A DNA stretch of 64,000 nucleotides. Source: Liolophura sinensis. Lineage: Eukaryota; Mollusca; Polyplacophora; Chitonida; Chitonidae. The first letter of the stretch is position 1, and the number at the start of each line of letters is the position of its first letter. The stretch covers positions 25,404,402 to 25,468,401 of the forward strand of contig NC_088301.1 in NCBI RefSeq assembly GCF_032854445.1, written 5' to 3'. The position numbers were made by a program, and so were the translations under genes. Below, in pieces: positions 1-10,872 of the stretch. The notes under the pieces were generated by a model that was not told the DNA's origin, ran no database searches, and saw only the letters and a list, made by a program, of their open reading frames with translations.

Positions 1-54
1 TCCGAAGAGACTGGTGCCTTAAACCAGCAACTTAGACCGCTCGGCCACGCTACC
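1..54 (-). tRNA. tRNA-Leu(AAG), truncated by window edge
   Basis: This is the 5' 54 nt of a minus-strand tRNA-Leu with the AAG anticodon loop; the T arm and 3' acceptor strand lie outside the window. Bases 3' of the anticodon-stem side read AA where other copies have GC, a small deviation in the D-arm region. Confidence 0.85.
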
Positions 55-782
55 AGATCCCATAACCGTAGCGATCGCGTGTGATTTTAAAAGCTAAGAG
101 GCATTTGGAAAATGGCTCCTCTTAAGGAATAAAGGCAGGTATGACGTTATTGTTGGGTGATACACCAGTATATTTTCCAATGTGATTTGTGTAATCTGTT
201 AAAATATATGAGAGTTTAGTTTGATTTTGAGAAAAAGTTTACTGCAGATGGCTGCTATGAGCCTATCCGCCATATCGAAGGTTAGCTTTGTAAAATGTTG
301 TGATTTTACGTCCAGAAGCAAGAGTTGAACAATGTTAATGCATGACAAGTTGACTTCGCCAACTTCACCAGATGAATTTTCAGAAAAAGGAGTGTGCTCT
401 TGTATAACCTATAAAATATGTGCTAACCGGAAGTGGTGTAGGCCTTGTTAGAATGTCAGTGTTTTTTTTTCCAAAATGTTTAATCATCTGTCAGTTATGA
501 GAGTTTAGTTTGTTTTTGAGAAAAAGTTTACTGCAGATGGCTGCTATGAGCCTATCCGCCATAGCGAAGGTTAGCTTTGCAAAATGTTATGATTTTACGT
601 CCAGAAGCAAGAGTTGAACAATGTTAATGCATGTCAAGTTGACTTCGCCAACTTTATCAGATGAATTTTCAGAAAAAGTAGTGTGCTCTTGTATAACCTA
701 TAAAATATGTGCTAACCGGAAGTGGCGTAGGCCTTGTTAGAATGTCAGTGTTTTTTTTTCCGAAATGTTCATTTATGTGTCA

Positions 783-865
783 TGTAACGTGGCCGAGTGG
801 TCTACGGCGCTGGTTTTTAGGCACCAGTCTCTCAGGAGGCGTGGGTTCGAATCCCACCGCTGCCA
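783..865 (+). pseudogene. tRNA-Leu(TAG) relic
   Basis: An 83-nt copy whose acceptor 5' strand reads TGTAACG instead of GGTAGCG, giving two unpaired positions. It also has one extra T in the anticodon loop and an A-to-C change in the D loop. The B box is intact and a T10 terminator follows. Copies at 6126 and 8798 share the altered acceptor and flank, so they form one degenerate subfamily. Confidence 0.75.
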
Positions 866-1310
866 TACGGGTTTTTTTTTTTATTTCTTGCTTGAAATAA
901 AAATACGTGCTTTGCTTTGCCGAATACTTTGACATGCTCTCAGACGAGCACGCTTGAGATTTTCTCATTTTCATTTGACGATTGGAAGTGAACCAAAATG
1001 TAAACTTTAAAAAAGACAAAGAAACTGAAGTTTAGGCTATAATTATTTTCATAGTTACCAATGCTGTTAAATGTGGAAAAATTATCTATTAATGAAAAGT
1101 GTTGCAAAATGATACCGTACGGTCTTAACACTTTCGTCAAATACGATATGAAACTTTAAGAAAGGAGAGGCCTCTGGATTTTTGGAACAAATAACGATTA
1201 GTTCTGGTATGTTTCATCAAAAAAACCAAACGAAATGACAAAAAAAAGAGACAAAAAACCACTCCGCAGCTTTAACATAAATGATATAAAACAAGAAAAG
1301 AAATAGCAAA

Positions 1311-1392
1311 TGGCAGCGGTGGGATTCGAACCCACGCCTCCGAAGAGACTGGTGCCTTAAACCAGCGCCTTAGACCGCTCGGCCACGCTACC
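1311..1392 (-). tRNA. tRNA-Leu(AAG)
   Basis: A complete 82-nt type II tRNA with acceptor GGTAGCG/CGCTGCC, discriminator A, A box TGGCCGAGCGG, anticodon loop TTAAGGC (anticodon AAG, codon CUU), a long variable arm and B box GGTTCGAATCC. The minus-strand trailer contains a T4 run within TTTCTTTTC for Pol III termination. Confidence 0.95.
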
Positions 1393-2119
1393 AGATCCCA
1401 CAACCGTGGCGATCGCGTGTGATTTTAAAAGCTAAGAGGCATTGGGAAAGGGCTCCTCTTAAGGAATAAAGGCAGGTGTGACGTTATTGTTGGGTGATAC
1501 ACCAGTATATTTCCCACTGTGATTTGTGTAAGCTGTTAAAATATATGAGAGTTTAGTTTGATTTTGAGAAAAAGTTTACTGCAGATGGCTGCTATTAGCC
1601 TATCCGCCATATCGAAGGTTAGCTTTGTAAAATGTTGTGATTTTACGTCCAGAAGCAAGAGTTGAACAATGTTAATGCATGACAAGTTGACTTCGCCAAC
1701 TTCACCAGATGAATTTTCAGAAAAAATAGTGTGCTCTTGTATAACCTATAAAATATGTGCTAACCGGAAGTGGTGTAGGCCTTGTTAGAATGTCAGTGTT
1801 TTTTTTTTCCGAAATGTTTAATCATCTGTCAGTTATAAGAGTTTAGTTTGTTTTTGAGAAAAGTTTACTGCAGATGGCTGCTATGAGCCTTTCCACCATA
1901 GCGAAGGTTAGCTTTGCAAAATGTTATGATTTTACGTCCAGAAGCAAGAGTTGAACAATGTTAATGGATGACAAGTTGACTCCGCCAACGTCACCAGATG
2001 AATTTTCAGAAAAAGGAGTGAGCTCTTGTATAACCTATAAAATATGTGCTAACCGGAAGTGGTGTAGGCCTTGTTAGAATGTCAGTGTTTTTTTTTCCAA
2101 AATGTTCAATCATCTGTGA

Positions 2120-2201
2120 GGTAGCGTGGCCGAGTGGTCTAAGGCGCTGGTTTTAGGCACCAGTCTCTCAGGAGGCGTGGGTTCGAATCCCACCGCTGCC
2201 A
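2120..2201 (+). tRNA. tRNA-Leu(TAG)
   Basis: A complete 82-nt type II tRNA. The acceptor GGTAGCG pairs with CGCTGCC, the anticodon loop is TTTAGGC (anticodon TAG, codon CUA), the variable arm is TCTCTCAGGAGG, the A box is TGGCCGAGTGG and the B box GGTTCGAATCC. A run of nine Ts about 7 nt downstream is the terminator. Confidence 0.95.
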
Positions 2202-2639
2202 TACGGGTTTTTTTTTTCTTGCTTGAAATAAAATACGTGCTTTGCTTTGCCGAATACTTTGACATGCTCTCAGACGAGCACTCTTGAGATTTTCTCATTT
2301 TCCTTTGACGATTGGAAGTGATCCAAAGTGTAAACTTTAAAAAAGACAAAGAAACTGAAGTTTAGGCTATAATTATTTACATTGTTACCAATGCTGTTAA
2401 ATGTGGAAAAATTATCTATTAATGAAAAGTGTTGCAAAATGATACCGTACGGTCTTAACACTTTCGTTAAATACGATATGAAACTTTAAGAAAGGAGAAG
2501 CGTCTTGATTTTTGGAACAAATAACGATTAGTTCTGGTGTGTTTCATCAGAAAACCAAACGAAATGACAAAAAAAAGAGACAAAAATCCAACTCCACAGC
2601 TTTACATAAATGATATAAAACAAGAAAAGAAATAGCAAA

Positions 2640-2721
2640 TGGCAGCGGTGGGATTCGAACCCACGCCTCCGAAGAGACTGGTGCCTTAAACCAGCGCCTT
2701 AGACCGCTCGGCCACGCTACC
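2640..2721 (-). tRNA. tRNA-Leu(AAG)
   Basis: Identical in all stems and boxes to the copy at 1311-1392. Confidence 0.95.
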
Positions 2722-3450
2722 AGATCCCATAACCGTGGCGATCGCGTGTGATCTTAAAAGCTAAGAGGCATTGGGAAAGTGGCTCCTCTTAAGGAATAAA
2801 GGCAGGTATGACGTTATTGTTGGGTGATACACCAGTATATTTTCCACTGTGATTTGTGTAAGCTGTTAAAATATATGAGAGTTTAGTTTGATTTTGATAA
2901 AAAGTTTGCTGCAGATGGCTGCTATGAGCCTATCCGCCATATCGAAGGTTAGCTTTGTAAAATGTTGTGATTTTACGTCCAGAAGCAAGAGTTGAACAAT
3001 GTTAATGCATGACAAGTTGACTTCGCCAACTTCACCAGATGAATTTTCAGAAAAAATAGTGTGCTCTTGTATAACCTAGAAAATATGTGCTAACCGGAAG
3101 TGGTGTAGGCCTTGTTAGAATATCAGTGTGTTTTTTTCCAAAATGTTTAATCATCTGTCAGTTATGAGAGTTTAGTTTGTTTTTGAGAAAAAGTTTACTG
3201 CAGATGGCTGCTATGAGCCTATCCGCCATAGCGAAGGTTAGCTTTGCAAAATGTTATGATTTTACGTCCAGAAGCAAGAGTTGAACAATGTTAATGCATG
3301 ACAAGTTGACTTCGCCAACTTCACCAGATGAATTTTCAGAAAAAGGAGTGAGCTCTTGTATAACCTATAAAATATGTGCTATCCGGAAGTGATGTAGGCC
3401 TTGTTAGAATGTCAGTGTTTGTTTTTTCCAAAATATTCGATCATCTGTGA

Positions 3451-3532
3451 GGTAGCGTGGCCGAGTGGTCTAAGGCGCTGGTTTTAGGCACCAGTCTCTC
3501 AGGAGGCGTGGGTTCGAATCCCACCGCTGCCA
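3451..3532 (+). tRNA. tRNA-Leu(TAG)
   Basis: Intact copy matching the one at 2120. All stems pair, A and B boxes are perfect, and a T-run follows. Confidence 0.95.
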
Positions 3533-3976
3533 TACTGGTTTTTTTTTTATTTCTTGCTTGAAATAAAATACGTGCTTTGCTTTGCCGAATACTTTGACAT
3601 GTTCTCAGACGAGGACTCTTGAAACTTTCTCATTTTCCTTTGACGATTGGAAGTGAACCAAAATGTAAACTTTAAAAAAGACAAAGAAACTGAAGTTTAG
3701 GCTATAATTATTTCCATTGTTACCAATGCTGTTAAATGTGGAAAAATTATCTATTAATGAAAAGTGTTGCAAAATGACACTGTACGGTCTTAACACTTTC
3801 GTCAAATACGATATGAAATTTTAAGAAAGGAGAAGCGTCTGGATTTTTGGAACAAATAACGACTAGTTCTGGTGTGTTTCATCAGAAAACCAAACGAAAT
3901 AACAAAAAAAAAAGAGACGAAAAACCAACTCCACAGCTTTACATAAATGATATAAAACAAGAAAAGAAATAGCAAA

Positions 3977-4058
3977 TGTCAGCGGTGGGATTCGAACCCA
4001 CGCCTCCGAAGAGACTGGTGCCTTAAACCAGCGCCTTAGACCGCTCGGCCACGCTACC
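3977..4058 (-). tRNA. tRNA-Leu(AAG), one acceptor mismatch
   Basis: Same as 1311-1392 except that the acceptor 3' strand reads GCTGACA at its end, which replaces C71 by A and breaks the G2-C71 pair. Internal promoter boxes are intact, so it may be transcribed but charge poorly. Confidence 0.85.
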
Positions 4059-4788
4059 AGATCCCATAACCGTGGCGATCGCGTGTGATTTTAAAAGCTA
4101 AGAGGCATTGGGAAAATGGCTCCTCTTAAGGAATAAAGGCAGGTATGACGTTATTGTTGGGTGATACACCAGTATATTTTCCAATGTGATTTGTGTAAGC
4201 TGTTAAAATATATGAGAGTTTAGTTTGATTTTGAGAAAAAGTTTGCTGCAGATGGCTGCTATGAGCCTATCCGCCATATCGAAGGTTAGCTTTGTAAAAT
4301 GTTGTGATTTTACGTCCAGAAGCAAGAGTTGAACAATGTTAATGCATGACAAGTTGACTTCGCCAACTTCACCAGATGAATTTTCAGAAAAAGGGAGTGT
4401 GCTCTTGTATAACCTATAAAATATGTGCTAACCGGAAGTGGTGTAGGCCTTGTTAGAATGTCAGTGTTTTTTTTTCCAAAATGTTTCATCATCTGTCAGT
4501 TATGAGAGTTTAGTTTGTTTTTGAGAAAAAGTTTACTGCAGATGGCTGCTATGAGCCTATCCACCATAGCGAAGGTTAGCTTTGCAAAATGTTATGATTT
4601 TACGTCCAGAAGCAAGAGTTGAACAATGTTAATGCATGACAAGTTGACTTCGCCAACGTCACCAGATGAATTTTCAGAAAAAGGAGTGAGCTCTTGTATA
4701 ACCTATAAATTATGTGCTATCCGGAAGTGGTGTAGGCCTTGTTAGAATGTCAGTGTTTGTTTGTTCCAAAATGTTCAATCATCTGTGA

Positions 4789-4870
4789 GGTAGCGTGGCC
4801 GAGTGGTCTAAGGCGCTGGTTTTAGGCACCAGTCTCTCAGGAGGCGTGGGTTCGAATCCCACCGCTGCCA
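4789..4870 (+). tRNA. tRNA-Leu(TAG)
   Basis: Intact copy. Its trailer begins with a G4-T-G-T7 variant shared only with the copy at 7460, a marker of the two-unit duplication described in the findings. Confidence 0.95.
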
Positions 4871-5316
4871 TACGGGGTGTTTTTTTTATTTCTTGCTTGA
4901 AATAAAATACGTGCTTTGATTTGCCGAATACTTTGAGATGCTCTCAGACGAGCACTCTTGAAACTTTCTCATTTTCCTTTGACGATTGGAAGTGAACCAA
5001 AATGTAAACTTTAAAAAAGACAAAGAAACTGAAGTTTAGGCTATAATTCTTTCCATTGTTACCAATGCTGTTAAGTGTGGAAAAAATATCTATTAATGAA
5101 AAGTGTTGCAAAATGATACCGTACGGTCTTAACACTTTCGTTAAATACGATATAAAACTTTAAGAAAGGAGAAGCGTCTGGATTTTTGGAACAAATAACG
5201 ATTAGTTCTGGTGTGTTTCATCAGAAAACCAAACGAAATGACAAAAAAAAAGAGACCAAAAAAACCAACTCCACAGCTTTACATAAATGATATAAAACAA
5301 GAAAAGAAATAGCAAA

Positions 5317-5398
5317 TGGCAGCGGTGGGATTCGAACCCACGCCTCCGAAGAGACTGGTGCCTTAAACCAGCGCCTTAGACCGCTCGGCCACGCTACC
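5317..5398 (-). tRNA. tRNA-Leu(AAG)
   Basis: Intact, identical to 1311-1392. Confidence 0.95.
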
Positions 5399-6125
5399 AG
5401 ATCCCATAACCGTGGCGATCGCGTGTGATTTTAAAAGCTAAGAGGCATTGGGAAAGTGGCTCCTCTTAAGGAATAAAGGCAGGTATGACGTTATTGTTGG
5501 GTGATACACCAGTATATTTTCCAATGTGATTTGTGTAAGCTGTTAATATATGAGAGTTTAGTTTGATTTTGAGAAAAAGTTTGCTGCAGATGGCTGCTAT
5601 GAGCCTATCCGCCATATCGAAGGTTAGCTTTGTAAAATGTTGTGATTTTACGTCCAGAAGCAAGAGTTGAACAATGTTAATGCATGACAAGTTGACTTCG
5701 CCAACTTCACCAGATGAATTTTCAGAAAAAGGAGTGTGCTCTTGTATAACCTATAAAATATGTGCTAACCGGAAGTGGTGTAGGCCTTGTTAGAATGTCA
5801 GTGTATTTTTTTTCCAAAATGTTTAATCATCTGTCAGTTATGAGAGTTTAGTTTGTTTTTGAGAAAAAGTTTACTGCAGATGGCTGCTATGAGCCTATCC
5901 ACCATAGCGAAGGTTAGCTTTGCAAAATGTTATGATTTTACGTCCAGAAGCAAGAGTTGAACAATGTTAATGCATGTCAAGTTGACTTCGCCAACTTTAT
6001 CAGATGAATTTTCAGAAAAAGTAGTGTGCTCTTGTATAACCTATAAAATATGTGCTAACCGGAAGTGGTGTAGGCCTTGTTAGAATGTCAGTGTTTTTTT
6101 TTCCGAAATGTTCATTTATGTGTTA

Positions 6126-6207
6126 TGTAACGTGGCCGAGTGGTCTACGGCGCTGGTTTTAGGCACCAGTCTCTAAGGAGGCGTGGGTTCGAATCCCACC
6201 GCTGCCA
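6126..6207 (+). pseudogene. tRNA-Leu(TAG), degenerate acceptor
   Basis: The anticodon TAG and B box are kept, but the acceptor 5' strand is TGTAACG (mismatches at pairs 1-72 and 5-68) and the D loop carries A-to-C. It belongs to the same subfamily as 783 and 8798. It is possibly still transcribed because both internal promoter boxes survive. Confidence 0.7.
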
Positions 6208-6650
6208 TACTGGTTTTTTTTTTTATTTCTTGCTTGAAATAAAATACGTGCTTTGCTTTGCCGAATACTTTGACATGCTCTTAGACGAGCACTCTTGAGA
6301 TTTTCTCATTTTCCTTTGACGATTGGAAGTGAACCAAAATGTAAACTTTAAAAAAGACAAAGAAACTGAAGTTTAGGCTATAATTTTTTCCATTGTTACC
6401 AATGCTGTTAAATGTGGAAAAAATATCTATTAATGAAAATTGTTGCAAAATGATACTGTACGGTCTTAACACTTTCGTTAAATACGATATGAAACTTTAA
6501 GAAAGGAGAAGCGTCTTGATTTTTGGAACAAATAACGATTAGTTCTGGTGTGTTTCATCAGAAAACCAAACGAAATGACAAAAAAAAGAGACAAAAATCC
6601 AACTCCACAGCTTTACATTAATGATATAAAACAAGAAAAGAAATAGCAAA

Positions 6651-6732
6651 TGGCAGCGGTGGGATTCGAACTCACGCCTCCGAAGAGACTGGTGCCTTAA
6701 ACCAGCGCCTTAGACCGCTCGGCCACGCTACC
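6651..6732 (-). tRNA. tRNA-Leu(AAG), one T-stem mismatch
   Basis: Matches the intact copies except for one transition that turns the T-stem 5' strand from GTGGG into GTGAG, leaving one A-C mismatch. Confidence 0.85.
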
Positions 6733-7459
6733 AGATCCCATAACCGTGGCGATCGCGTGTGATTTAAAAGTTAAGAGGCATTGGGAAAGTGGCTCCTCTT
6801 AAGAAATAAAGGCAGGTGTGACGTTATTGTTGGGTGATACACCAGTATATTTTCCACTGTGATTTGTGTAAGCTGTTAAAATATATGAGAGTTTAGTTTG
6901 ATTTTGAGAAAAAGTTTACTGCAGATGGCTGCTATGAGCCTATCCGCCATATCGAAGGTTAGCTTTGTAAAATGTTGTGATTTTACGTCCAGAAGCAAGA
7001 GTTGAACAATGTTAATGCATGACAAGTTGACTCGCCAATTTCACCAGATGAATTTTCAGAAAAAGGAGTGTGCTCTTGTATAACCTATAAAATATGTGCT
7101 AACCGGAAGTGGTGTAGGCCTTGTTAGAATGTCAGTGTTTTTTTTTCCAAAATGTTTAATCATCTGTCAGTTATGAGAGTTTAGTTTGTTTTTGAGAAAA
7201 AGTTTACTGCAGATGGCTGCTTATGAGCCTATCCACCATAGCGAAGGTTAGCTTTGCAAAATGTTATGATTTTACGTCCAGAAGCAAGAGTTGAACAATG
7301 TTAATGCATGACAAGTTGACTTCGCCAACTTCACCAGATGAATTTTCAGAAAAAGGAGTGAGCTCTTGTATAACCTATAAAATATGTGCTATCCGGAAGT
7401 GATGTAGGTCTTTTTACAATGTCAGTGTTTTTTTTTCCGAAATGTTCAATCATCTGTCA

Positions 7460-7541
7460 GGTAGCGTGGCCGAGTGGTCTAAGGCGCTGTTTTTAGGCAC
7501 CAGTCTCTCAGGAGGCATGGGTTCGAATCCCACCGCTGACA
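7460..7541 (+). pseudogene. tRNA-Leu(TAG), several stem changes
   Basis: The anticodon stem has a G-to-T change, the T stem carries CATGGG for CGTGGG, and the acceptor 3' strand reads CGCTGAC. Three stems are weakened. A box, B box and T-run remain. Confidence 0.7.
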
Positions 7542-7988
7542 TACGGGGTGTTTTTTTTATTTCTTGCTTGAAATAAAATACGTGCTTTGCTTTGCCGAAT
7601 ACTTTGAGATGCTCTCAGACGAGCACTCTTGAAACTTTCTCATTTTCCTTTGACGATTGGAAGTGAACCAAAATGTAAACTTTAAAAAAGACAAAGAAAC
7701 TGAAGTTTAGGCTATAATTCTTTCCATTGTTACCAATGCTGTTAAGTGTGGAAAAAATATCTATTAATGAAAAGTGTTGCAAAATGATACCGTACGGTCT
7801 TAACACTTTCGTTAAATACGATATGAAACTTTAAGAAAGACGAAGCGTCTGGATTTTTGGAACAAATAACGATTAGTTCTGGTGTGTTTCATCAGAAAAC
7901 CAAACTAAATGACAAAAAAAAAGAGACAAAAAAAAACCAACTCCACAGCTTTACATAAATGATATAAAACAAGAAAAGAAATAGCAAA

Positions 7989-8070
7989 TGGCAGCGGTGG
8001 GATTCGAACCCACGCCTCCGAAGAGACTGGTGCCTTAAACCAGCGCCTTAGACCGCTCGGCCACGCTACC
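7989..8070 (-). tRNA. tRNA-Leu(AAG)
   Basis: Intact, identical to 1311-1392. Confidence 0.95.
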
Positions 8071-8797
8071 AGATCCCGTAACCGTGGCGATCGCGTGTGA
8101 TTTTAAAAGCTAAGAGGCATTGGGAAAGTGGCTCCTCTTAAGGAATAAAGACAGGTATGACGTTATTGTTGGGTGATACACCAGTATATTTTCCAATGTG
8201 ATTTGTGTAAGCTGTTAAAATATATGAGAGTTTAGTTTGATTTTGAGAAAAAGTTTACTGCAGATGGCTAATATGAGCCTATCCGCCATATCGAAGGTTA
8301 GCTTTGTAAAATGTTGTGATTTTACGTCCAGAAGCAAGAGTTGAACAATGTTAATGCATGACAAGTTGACTTCGCCAACTTCACCAGATGAATTTTCAGA
8401 AAAAGGAGTGTGCTCTTGTATAACCTAGAAAATATGTGCTAACCGGAAGTGGTGTAGGCCTTGTTAGAATGTCAGTGTTTTTTTTCCAAAATGTTTAATC
8501 ATCTGTCAGTTATGAGAGTTTAGTTTGTTTTTGAGAAAAAGTTTACTGCAGATGGCTGCTATGAGCCTATCCACCATAGCGAAGGTTAGCTTTGCAAAAT
8601 GTTATGATTTTACGTCCAGAAGCAAGAGTTGAACAATGTTAATGCATGTCAAGTTGACTTCGCCAACTTTATCAGATGAATTTTCAGAAAAAGTAGTGTG
8701 CTCTTGTATAACCTATAAAATATGTGCTAACCGGAAGTGGTGTAGGCCTTGTTAGAATGTCAGTGTTTTTTTTTCCGAAATGTTCATTTATGTGTTA

Positions 8798-8879
8798 TGT
8801 AACGTTGCCGAGTGGTCTACGGCGCTGGTTTTAGGCACCAGTCTCTAAGGAGGCGTGGGTTCGAATCCCACCGCTGCCA
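8798..8879 (+). pseudogene. tRNA-Leu(TAG), degenerate acceptor and A box
   Basis: It has the same TGTAACG acceptor variant as 783 and 6126, plus a G-to-T change in the A box (TTGCCGAGTGG), which should reduce TFIIIC binding. Confidence 0.7.
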
Positions 8880-9323
8880 TACTGGTTTTTTTTTTTATTT
8901 CTTGCTTGAAATAAAATACGTGCTTTGCTTTGCCGAATACTTTGACATGCTCTCAGACGAGCACTCTTGAGATTTTCTCATTTTCCTTTGACGATTGGAA
9001 GTGAACCAAAATGTAAACTTTAAAAAAGACAAAGAAACTGAAGTTTAGGCTATAATTATTTCCATTGTTACCAATGCTGTTAAATGTGGAAAAAATATCT
9101 ATTAATGAAAATTGTTGCAAAATGATACCGTACGGTCTTAACACTTTCGTTAAATACGATATGAAATTTTAAGAAAGGAGAAGCGTCTTGATTTTTGGAA
9201 CAAATAACGATTAGTTCTGGTGTGTTTCATCAGAAAACCAAACGAAATGACAAAAAAAAAGAGACAAAAATCCAACTCCACAGCTTTACATTAATGATAT
9301 AAAACAAGAAAAGAAATAGCAAA

Positions 9324-9405
9324 TGGCAGCGGTGGGATTCGAACCCACGCCTCCGAAGAGACTGGTGCCTTAAACCAGCACCTTAGACCGCTCGGCCACG
9401 CTACC
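9324..9405 (-). tRNA. tRNA-Leu(AAG)
   Basis: An intact fold. One C-to-T change turns a D-stem G-C pair into G-U. Confidence 0.9.
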
Positions 9406-10199
9406 AGATCCCATAACCGTGGCGATCGCGTGTGATTTTAAAAGCTAAGAGGCATTGGGAAAGTGGCTCCTCTTAAGGAATAAAGGCAGGTATGACGTTA
9501 TTGTTGGGTGATACACCAGTATATTTTCCACTGTGATTTGTGTAAGCTGTTAAAATATATGAGAGTTTAGTTTGATTTTTGAGAAAAAGTTTACTGTTTA
9601 CTTTGTGTAAGCTGTTAAAATATATGAGAGTTTAGTTTGATTTTGAGAAAAAGTTTACTGCAGATGGCTGCTATGAGCCTATCCGCCATATCGAAGGTTA
9701 GCTTTGTAAAATGTTTTGATTTTACGTCCAGAAGAAAGTGTTGAACAATGTTAATGCATGACAAGTTGACTTCACCAACTTCACCAGATGAATTTTCAGA
9801 AAAAGGAGTGTGCTCTTGTATAACCTATAAAATATGTACTAACCGGAAATGGTGTAGGCCTTGTTAGAATGTCAGTGTTTTTTTTTCCAAAATGTTTAAT
9901 CATCTGTCAGTTATGAGAGTTTAGTTTGTTTTTGAGAAAAAGTTTACTGCAGATGGCTGCTATTAGCCTATCCACCATATCGAAGGTTAGCTTTGTAAAA
10001 TGTTATGATTTTACGTCCAGAAGCAAGAGTTGAACAATGTTAATGCATGACAAGTTGACTTCGCCAACTTCACCAGATGAATTTTCAGAAAAAGGAGTGA
10101 GCTCTTGTATAACCTATAAAATATGTGCTAACCGGAAGTGGTGTAGGCCTTGTTAGAATGTCAGTGTTTTTTTTTTCCAAAATGTTCAATCATCTGTCA

Positions 10200-10281
10200 G
10201 GTAGCGTGGCCGAGTGGTCTAAGGCGCTGGTTTTAGGCACCAGTCTCTAAGGAGGCGTGGGTTCGAATCCCACCGCTGCCA
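10200..10281 (+). tRNA. tRNA-Leu(TAG)
   Basis: An intact copy with T11 terminator, the last before LINE 1. Its partner tRNA-Leu(AAG) is missing because of the LINE insertion at 10,697. Confidence 0.95.
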
Positions 10282-10872
10282 TACTGTTTTTTTTTTTTAT
10301 TTCTTGCTTGAAATAAAATACGTGCTTTGCTTTGCCGAATACTTTGACATGCTCTCAGACGAGCACTCTTGAGATTTTCTCATTTTCCTTTGACGATTGG
10401 AAGTGAACCAAAATGTAAATTTTAAGAAAGACAAAGAAACTGAAGTTTAGGCTATAATTATTTCCATTGTTACCAATGCTGTTAAATGTGGAAAAAATAT
10501 CTAATAATGAAAAGTGTTGCAAAATGATACTGTACGGTCTTAACACTTTAGTCAAATACGATATGAAACTTTAAGAAAGGAGAAGCGTCTGGATTTTTAG
10601 ATCAAATAACGAATACTTCTGGTGTGTTTCATCAGAAAACCAAACGAAATAACAAAAAAAAGAGGCGAAAAACCAACTCCACAGCTTTACATAAATGATT
10701 TTTTTTTTTTTTTGAAAATTGTTGAATTTATTCCCAGATTGTCATCAAATACACAAGATTTCACAATACCCGGCTATCACAAACTTTTGAAATCACAAGG
10801 CAGTCTTAATTAAAATAAAATATCACAGAAAAGATGACTGCTTTGTGAATAGAACAATTGCACATTAGCTGC

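Larger units (their letters stand above)
1..10696. repeat. Tandem tRNA-Leu array, long (~1,335-bp) units
   Basis: About eight head-to-tail units lie here. Minus-strand tRNA starts fall at 1311, 2640, 3977, 5317, 6651, 7989 and 9324, a spacing of 1,329-1,340 bp. Each unit reads: tRNA-Leu(AAG) on -, a 60-bp leader, two copies of a ~290-bp spacer subrepeat, tRNA-Leu(TAG) on +, a T-run, then about 445 bp to the next minus gene. The two tRNAs in a unit are thus divergent across the subrepeats and convergent across the 445-bp spacer. Unit sequences are nearly identical, as expected for recent unequal exchange or gene conversion. The array runs off the left edge, so total copy number is unknown. Confidence 0.95.

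Noticed and set aside
1-10281. Regularly spaced repeats as a CRISPR-like array
   Set aside because: The repeats are eukaryotic tRNA genes in 1.3-kb units; there are no short repeat-spacer units.
940-10555. A ~63-66-codon minus-strand frame (…FSLID.FSTFNSIG…) repeated in nearly every array unit
   Set aside because: It lies in the tRNA spacer and is shared only because the units are near-identical. Length and start vary with indels, the composition is AT-driven, and it has no splice or promoter context.
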